Virus record (IMG/VR): IMGVR_UViG_3300032265_003080
Location: 1 to 38,174 of that record
Length of the DNA stretch: 38,174 nt
Strand: one strand, 5' to 3'
Source of the DNA: a virus
The notes beneath the pieces are model-generated. The model saw nothing but the letters and a program-made list of their open reading frames with translations, did no database searches and had not been told where the DNA came from. The translations under genes were made by a program, and so were the position numbers. This document shows positions 36,101-38,174 of this stretch, in pieces (the first letter of the stretch is position 1; each line of letters starts with the position of its first letter).

Positions 36101-38174
36101 ATTATGTACCTGGGCCCAACATGCCAGGTCTTAGCTTGCCATTGCTGATTGATGGAGTTGACTATCCAGGGGTACAGGTTACCGCTCCTCGTTACAATCA
36201 AGATACCGGATACGATATTGGCAATTTTGATATCAATCCATTTGACAATATTTCTTTTGATCTAAATGGCCGACCCACATACGATTACAGTATTTTGGAC
36301 GCACAATATGCCAGCTCATATCTTGATTTATATTTGGGTACACGAGCCACCGATATCAATGTGGATGGCGGTACTTACATAGACACTTTCAGCAGTTATG
36401 CTCCTGAAGAGTTGATTCCGGGTAGTGAATTTGATACCTTGGACATGCGTGTTTACACAACACCTGGGGCTGACTGGACCGGTCAAGGATTTGGATTCCC
36501 TTCTGCTAGCCAACGCTATGTATTCACCCCAGATCCTACGACTCAACAGCAGGTATTGAGTTTTGAGGGCATCTTGGAAAACCCCATGGTAGTTATTGTG
36601 TTCAATGCTACTCTAGGATTAGCAATAGAACCTGCATCTTACAACTGGGCCAACTATGAATTGACTATAGACGAATCCGTGTCCAACCCAGGAGATATTA
36701 TTGTATTATATGTTACCGGCACCGGCGGTGGCAATCAACTGTACAACCACACATATCTAGGTTCCGAATTGATCAATGGCAACACCGCTGTTATTCCGTT
36801 TGGTGTACCTACCTCGTCTCCGCCCTTGCCTGGCACCATTTATGAATTTGTAATTTACAACGGCGAAATTCCCTTAAAATCAGGAATAGATTATACCTAT
36901 GCAACTTCAGGCGAAAATCAAACCACAATTACATTCGCCAACACTTATGATGTTACCAACCGTATCAACCTGTCAACCCTGGGTTATACCAACAGCGCAA
37001 CACCCAAGGGTTGGAGTTTGCCGGTATTTGAAACAGTTATAGTTGATTCCGACATCGCCAGTACACATATTATTAACTTGACCAACAGTACACAAGGTAC
37101 CAACGATGTCAATTTAATTGTGGCCGTCAACGGCGTTCGAGCTCGTCCGCCAGCCGGCTCAAGATACATTGGCAACGGATCTATCACAACATTTGCCTTG
37201 CCACAACATCTTGGCTTCAGCCAAAACATTATTGCCAATAACGATGTATCGGTATATGTCAACAATCAAGCTCTGGTGCTTGGAGTTGATTTCGTATTGA
37301 ACGCTTATAATGCTGGAGTTCCTCGCACAGTTACCTTGTTTACTGCGCCAACAACAGGATCAATAGTTTTGATCTCAGTTAGAACAGGAGCACAATACTG
37401 GGTCACTGGAACGCAGTTGACCTTCCAACCCACAGCCGGATTAAGTCCGGGAGTTGGTGATATTGTTGAGATCGTCAGTTGGAACGATACCACAGAGCAA
37501 GATATACTTACACAGGTATTTGTTGGACCGACAACTACAGGAGCCACGGTTCGTGAAGGATACGACTCAGTCAATTTTGATTCGGCGTCAGTCAATGATA
37601 CCTCGGGTTCATATGACTATACCCTGGGGGTATTGGTTCAACAAAATGTGTTTGAAACTGGTAGAATTATTCTCAATCCAGAACGATTGCTAGTTACATT
37701 AAATGGCAACTGGTTATTCAACGGTCTGGGCTACACTGTCAGTGGATCAACCATTGTTATACCAGGTGCACCAATTCCTCAAAATTCTGTACTGACCATA
37801 ACCAGCTTTACTGAGTATGTTGTGCCCAATGCCATGGCGTTCCGTATTTTCCAAGACATGCGCGGACTACAAGCCACTTACAGTATTACTCCAACCACTA
37901 CCACTGTGGCAACCAATGCCGTTGCTGCTCACGATGATATTATCTTTGTAGCTGATGTAATGGCCTTGACACAACCAAACATACCTGACAACATCTGGGG
38001 TGTGCTGACCATTGGCGCCGAACGCATCATGTATCGTTACTGGGATCCGGCATCAAACACTGTTAGTGGCCTGTTGAGAGGTACTGCTGGTACCGCTGTT
38101 TCTGAACATGCCTCTGGTTCCACGGTATATAATTTAGGGCGTAATAATCTGTTGCCCGTAGAATATCAAGATAG
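24154..38174 (+). CDS. Giant tail/baseplate structural protein at the gp7 position (3' end outside window)
   Basis: An open frame of at least 4,673 codons from ATG 24154 (GGAG at 24143-24146) with no stop before the right edge. The N-terminus (FLPEIFQTPVNKQFLAATLD, YPGITDALN, YYTWDPFIDFDKFVNYAQYY) matches large structural proteins of marine T4-like phages encoded after gp6, where T4 has gp7 (1032 residues). Modules in order: a cupredoxin-like domain (about 215-301), beta modules, a CBM5/12-like Trp motif (about 1883-1924), seven FG-GAP blades (about 2290-3144), GSGY repeats (about 3839-3909), a second CBM-like motif (about 3931-3969), more beta modules, and GAERIMYRYW then LLRGTAGTA near the edge. 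It is probably a wedge or fibre-like tail protein at the virion surface. Equivalence to gp7 is positional. Confidence 0.8.
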   Translation, partial: MAIPSAQISTVDFLPEIFQTPVNKQFLAATLDQLVQEPQFKTTQGYIGQRVGPGVNANDPYVVEPTASRTNYQLEPGVVQVDPADSHKVVDIITYPGITDALNVQGAVTTTPQSLYTSDYYTWDPFIDFDKFVNYAQYYWLPQGPLAVDVSSGGVPLTNDFTVTRADGSYTFTDYTGNNPTITLVRGGSYNFNVAQNQAATIEYRVTNNATSWAIDYEPNPTLTLIRGNTYTFNLTQTVPLKFYIKTELSYGTTNLWSEGVFNNGAATGLITFTVPQDAPDTLYYCNDVEFNFRGQMNIVDGTAGTGPGFWIQATPGVNGVFPATPNISSRNVLGVSNNGADLGTVTFNVPQSSAQNFYYNLTNLGTVDLYTTLQFDQINQQYLDVFLQNNPTGIDGITNLNNRTLIVNNAGGWFVNGLFDEPGQPFDSAPFASLTEITDPSVQYSVWQIQILYDTHSRAYISLESIETIPILNKFTVLFGTQWASTQWYKNSSGIIEEIPLLTATSSTLYYQDGTDPAIFGQINLVDQITPPLDINSIIGRANYTSPNGVTFTNGMKVIFRGITIPSSYENNTYYVEGVGTAIQLLPTANYVTPETYTQSLTVPYDTTPYDSTDFDGTQNSPIVPDYLTINRASPDLDPWCRGNRWFHIDVINSSAAYNLVVPVLNNNQRAQRPILEFRAGTKLYNFGTQGLAPINIIDTAQLDALTNINGSTGYSIDGYQFINGSTVVFAKDKDPEVRNKVYRVEFIIPDTVPPLIAEPIIYLIPITTVSINQNVVVLDGLTQQGLSYYFDGVSWLKAQQKTGVNQPPKFDIYDSKGISFSDQVAYPSSNFTGSPLFSYAISSNAPDLVLGFPITYLSLTNIGDIVFDNNFYADSFKYTINNQGQTVALSSGFVRQYKDRTNFVSEIGWQTAVTPSLIRQQFTFSYDGSPLLLDVAVNTNNTVPAVQVFVNATFQESYNYTYTTTANTTTINLLTVYTPGDLIEVLVLSNQTSATAFYEVPINLENNPFNKNSSQFTLGTIRNHYSTIAQNLIALSGPVIGANNTRDLGNIVPYGLQILQQSSPLTLTGYFMRSQQYNIFDSLAFNSQQYIQFKSKLLQTVTTFNLGDYQNKTVAELLDATIAQITLGDTSSSPFYWSDMLPTGPVFTSNSTTVTPITTATFNTIQTYNFTESNYLGLLVYINNRLLARNYDYVVSADSPVLTITVPLKVGDVVTINEYSDTAGNFVPNTPTKLGLYPKYKPEIFLDNDYVNPTPVIQGHDGSITVAFGDIRDQVLLEFETRIYNNLKNDGNPPPLTAEDVIPGYFRTTDYTQAEINQILGEDFLSWVGYNKLDYTAQTYIADNPYTYNYSQAGNKLNGAPLLGAWRGIYRYFYDTLTPNLTPWEMLGFSEEPDWWTTRYGPAPYTSDNLVLWDDLQAGYVSDPVAPYIKPNYVRPGLTSIIPVDSQGQLIPPINSVVAQYDPYGFVKSWTVGDGGPVEASWWMSSSYPFAVMRLLALTRPAEFFSLFADRDLYRYNTEFDQYLYNGRYRINPSEIQVYGNGVSKASYINWIVDYNQQLGINSTDALTTDLSNLDVRLCYRMASFAAEQNVNIYLEKSAPESSNATLLIPPESYNLQLYQNQPYDQIVYSSIIVEIAESGGYTVLGYSGYQPYFPIFSSQINNNLQTVSAGNLSVTVPSQYSNNIVQIPYGYTFATAASTVDFILSYGAYLSSLGMTFTQLQNGYVLNWLQMAQEFLYFADQGWTPGTVIVLNPAATQLAINRPGSVVNSIASYTPETVVLDQNRQVINVGNLVIQRLGDSFVASPPVGSNQTISFAQFKFTDFEDIVVFDNTTIFNDLIYDPVTAERQSRLLLSAQTSTRWNGTLNAQGFILNNPLTVQQWKPNTAYTKGEIVIYQYGYWQAADIVQPTTKFNYSNWYKSNYQRIQQGLLQNLALKADQLANSYNVQTANLNNANDLMAFNLIGFTPRQYMADLNLDSVSQVNIYQQFIGTKGSLNAADLFTNVNFSQATGQYNIYQDWGVLVGTYGANANRSWFEVNLNESLLTGNPSTIQIINPGDTSQANQSTYLSNLWAQSYQIPNTDILTTTYGRNLDTALPTAGYVNVNDVDITVFNLNDPSSIAAKLSTVGNGTSIWVAQDNSYNWNIYQCVQVPGRLLQLTDNLNGTSIAQFSGLTTGLSVGDLIIIRYFNSSVDGVYRVLSLPNINSIVIEYSFTNQNKTSITGTGIVFRLQTMRVGQASDVVNLPYANTLVPGATAWVDNDGSGHWEVIQKTSPFVEKTTVVASAPELNSLYGVSVSQSPNNLALLIGSPGAASGAGAIYTYRAATTTPYLQNSELTVSAANVRGFGNTVKFGNQTWAVAGASASGDNANAGYAMTLYHPAASNNYLVTQLLTAPDSNFSANVAFGTSAVMSGDEQWMYIGAPGANKVYAYGLVGVEAQSIQYVGNGSTATFTYVENIVINSAYPNQLEVYLGSNQQVYSQDYTITENLVQMFVPPPNGQILTISRRNQAQLDYSVYYNVAQNSTSGSGIGARFTVTNTRGVYNVTLTAPGNNYAVNQTLTINYTQVDPAGSSANNLVITVTHVTDGGITGFTFAGSGVTNTTVFNLTNYFYTVNNIYSFTVNVNGAFQRPNIDYTYSGSSITFLTVAAAGALILVNSGSYWKYIGAMTVSGLSANAAFGTTVTCSSDGRQILIGATNDNANGIPHPGSVYAFDRSVVRYIISDTAQLTYAIPGSFTTPVAVVLNKQYLTNATNYINGQFTVSGSNIVLTSSVVLVAGDILEIETNQLQQIQKIAANTVIDQAKFGQSLVISPDDSKIYIGAPNTTSAEIDQAGLVQYQVNQSKVYGVTTSTIANPTLNAGDTLRINDSEVVVPTSPNNTVAGMVATINASNIPNVFASLVSNVILNGDGSTKIFDIGDLYSSTKSYTPVVYVGSTLQTVNVNYTYNNSTQQLSFVVAPENGSIITVVAGRMTIGVVDTVAAEEFNMLTVLPGTNGSAFGDIGFTTYVYTQTIVNPNPVNYARFGSSLNIDSSAINLVVGAPNGNVYEPTTFDAGQTYFDEHSTTFFNQVANSGVVYTFDYLPSSSNSASNPGQFVFGQQIYPTGVATLDQFGSAVNYTNGLLLVGAPGSNTGEGYVSIFNNAGDLPAWSAIYKQLPTVDVSLINSVYTYDKLLNSNQTYFDFIDPLQGKILGVARRNIDYIGAVDPASYNSGSVHNNGTSWGAGHVGEIWWNTYTVRFIEPNQDNITYASRQWAHTFPGSSVDIYQWVESSTPPASYTGPGIPFSTISYTVNSSLNNSGIFVTNYYFWVTGISTIDTTNGKTLSTTGIASYILNPIGSGIPYIAAINANTVALYNAKNLLSASDTILHVEYERQRQDSSGDIHTEYAFIADGRPGSFLNANLYRKLLDSFSGQDTSGNLVPDPFLSPGQRYGVQFRPRQSMFADRFTALQNYLGRVNTILAQYPISETRSFNLLNSSEPVPQANSGAWNFEVPNLEILAYQDLAIVPVGYKYLVLSDSSQNGRWTIYEVVAGATPILPPNLQLVRIQNYDTPLYWNYINWYLPGYNSSIQPIATVTNVAGLQTLNTTQAPVGSSVKVTANGIGKWELYLRTAVGTTTDWERVGLEDGTIKFSNTLWNYAAGGFGFDVEPFDAQLYAQYPAIETRYIIEAINQELLIDELLLERNQALILMFQYIYSEFTSPNWLIKTSFIEVDHVLRSLLPYQLYQADNSTFVESYLQEIKPFHTQTLAFNLIYDGIDTWGGLPTDYDVPAHWDTALETPQFVSPVLTPYTLSGSTIENTTSDAASNSQIWLEQPWSEWYNNHLLGIYSVTVYSGGSGYTTTPVVTVTGTCITPAEMTAVINSAGQVIGINITNPGSGYSTTAVITITGGNGSEAVAVAEMGNNLIRSIKTVIKYDRYQYASTIVEWQANVTYATGTEVRWNNIVWSANTTVNSASFNPDQWTRVVANLLSGVDRTMGYYVPGPNMPGLSLPLLIDGVDYPGVQVTAPRYNQDTGYDIGNFDINPFDNISFDLNGRPTYDYSILDAQYASSYLDLYLGTRATDINVDGGTYIDTFSSYAPEELIPGSEFDTLDMRVYTTPGADWTGQGFGFPSASQRYVFTPDPTTQQQVLSFEGILENPMVVIVFNATLGLAIEPASYNWANYELTIDESVSNPGDIIVLYVTGTGGGNQLYNHTYLGSELINGNTAVIPFGVPTSSPPLPGTIYEFVIYNGEIPLKSGIDYTYATSGENQTTITFANTYDVTNRINLSTLGYTNSATPKGWSLPVFETVIVDSDIASTHIINLTNSTQGTNDVNLIVAVNGVRARPPAGSRYIGNGSITTFALPQHLGFSQNIIANNDVSVYVNNQALVLGVDFVLNAYNAGVPRTVTLFTAPTTGSIVLISVRTGAQYWVTGTQLTFQPTAGLSPGVGDIVEIVSWNDTTEQDILTQVFVGPTTTGATVREGYDSVNFDSASVNDTSGSYDYTLGVLVQQNVFETGRIILNPERLLVTLNGNWLFNGLGYTVSGSTIVIPGAPIPQNSVLTITSFTEYVVPNAMAFRIFQDMRGLQATYSITPTTTTVATNAVAAHDDIIFVADVMALTQPNIPDNIWGVLTIGAERIMYRYWDPASNTVSGLLRGTAGTAVSEHASGSTVYNLGRNNLLPVEYQD
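24796..25056 (+). other. Cupredoxin-like module in the giant protein, metal site incomplete
   Basis: The protein reads NPTLTLIRGNTYTFNLTQTV, GVFNNGAATGLITFTVPQDA and PDTLYYCNDVEFNFRGQMNI. This is the strand pattern of a phage cupredoxin-like domain. The Cys is present, but the His residues expected before and after it are not, so copper binding is unlikely. A partial upstream copy (TITLVRGGSYNFNVAQNQAA) suggests duplication. Confidence 0.45.
29800..29925 (+). other. CBM5/12-like carbohydrate-binding motif in the giant protein
   Basis: WKPNTAYTKGEIVIYQYGYW followed 18 residues later by WYKS has the W-x-Y-xxGxxV-xxxxxxW pattern of chitin-binding-like modules. A second copy lies at 35944-36060 (WQANVTYATGTEVRWNNIVW). 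They may bind surface glycans or only stabilise a fibre. Confidence 0.45.
31021..33585 (+). repeat. Seven FG-GAP repeats (probable beta-propeller) in the giant protein
   Basis: Seven units share a Phe/Tyr-Gly start, a strand with I/V-G-A/S-P or similar, and a closing aromatic strand. They lie at 31021-31131, 31195-31299, 31372-31461, 32191-32304, 32569-32679, 33226-33405 and 33493-33585. Examples are KFGQSLVISPDD then IYIGAPN, and RFGSSLNIDSSA then LVVGAPN. The order and number fit an integrin-alpha-like seven-bladed propeller. Beta modules are inserted between blades 3 and 4, 4 and 5, and 5 and 6. Clear DxDxDG calcium loops are not seen. Confidence 0.65.
35668..35880 (+). repeat. GSGY repeats in the giant protein
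   Basis: Two copies of a GSGYTTTPVVTVTG-type unit (second: GSGYSTTAVITITG), about 40 residues apart. They resemble short beta repeats frequent in tail fibres of aquatic phages and probably form a compact beta structure. Confidence 0.45.
36583..37815 (+). repeat. Tandem beta modules of the VYVNN-DYT type in the giant protein
   Basis: Four copies of a roughly 50-70-residue module lie close together: 36583-36720, 36787-36960, 37165-37380 and 37669-37815. Each has a strand ending in a hydrophobic-N motif (for example VSVYVNNQALVLGVDF), a D/Y-[YF] turn and a strand before a P-x-x-G-x-I-V element. Related copies occur at 26938-27120, 27661-27831, 31483-31680, 32005-32145, 32320-32520 and 32866-33075. 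The module resembles beta-sandwich repeats of large tail proteins. Confidence 0.5.

Noticed and set aside
24154-38174. Many short frames on both strands within the giant gene
   Set aside because: All are explained as shadows of the uninterrupted plus-strand frame; none has both a ribosome-binding site and recognisable protein features.

Overview
The window is a piece of a T4-type contractile-tailed phage genome (myovirus), most like the aquatic T4-like phages related to cyanophages. The calls rest on recognisable homologues of the T4 portal (gp20), Mre11/Rad50-like recombination nuclease (gp47/gp46), late sigma factor (gp55), tube-cap protein (gp48), spike hub (gp5) and baseplate wedge proteins (gp25, gp6). 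No photosynthesis gene, tRNA, rRNA, CRISPR array, integrase or insertion sequence was seen. The host cannot be named from this sequence.

Layout. (1) 1-4549, minus strand: a tape-measure-like protein with a C-terminal muramidase-like domain, the portal gp20, a small conserved protein, and an acidic prohead-core-like gene cut by the left edge. (2) 4573-5627, plus strand: a tail assembly chaperone gene. A 76-codon reading frame without its own start appears to be joined to it by a -1 programmed ribosomal frameshift at TTTTTTC. (3) 5628-6045: about 420 bp without a convincing gene but with strong hairpins, where transcripts converge. (4) 6046-11492, minus strand: a tightly packed operon gp47, gp46, two radical SAM/auxiliary-cluster enzymes and a GIY-YIG endonuclease. 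It is preceded by gp55 (11539-12453), with a hairpin terminator and a sigma70-like promoter between them. (5) 12566 to the right edge, plus strand: the baseplate module, with gp48, a gp53-like protein, two structural proteins, gp5, a repeat-rich structural protein, gp25, gp6 and a giant open frame of at least 4,673 codons that runs off the window.

How the parts fit. gp55 should direct late RNA polymerase to TAAATA-type promoters, and such motifs lie just upstream of eight genes here. Four of them sit only 5-7 nt from the start codon with no Shine-Dalgarno, which suggests leaderless late mRNAs. The other four sit 17-29 nt away, with a ribosome-binding site between (clear at three, weak before gp6). 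The peptidoglycan-cutting function that T4 places in gp5 seems to have moved to the tape measure.

The most interesting points are the gp46-linked pair of radical SAM enzymes of unknown substrate, the frameshifted chaperone divergent from its tape measure, the leaderless late promoters, and the giant wedge/tail protein. The giant protein carries seven FG-GAP (integrin-like beta-propeller) blades interrupted by repeated beta modules.
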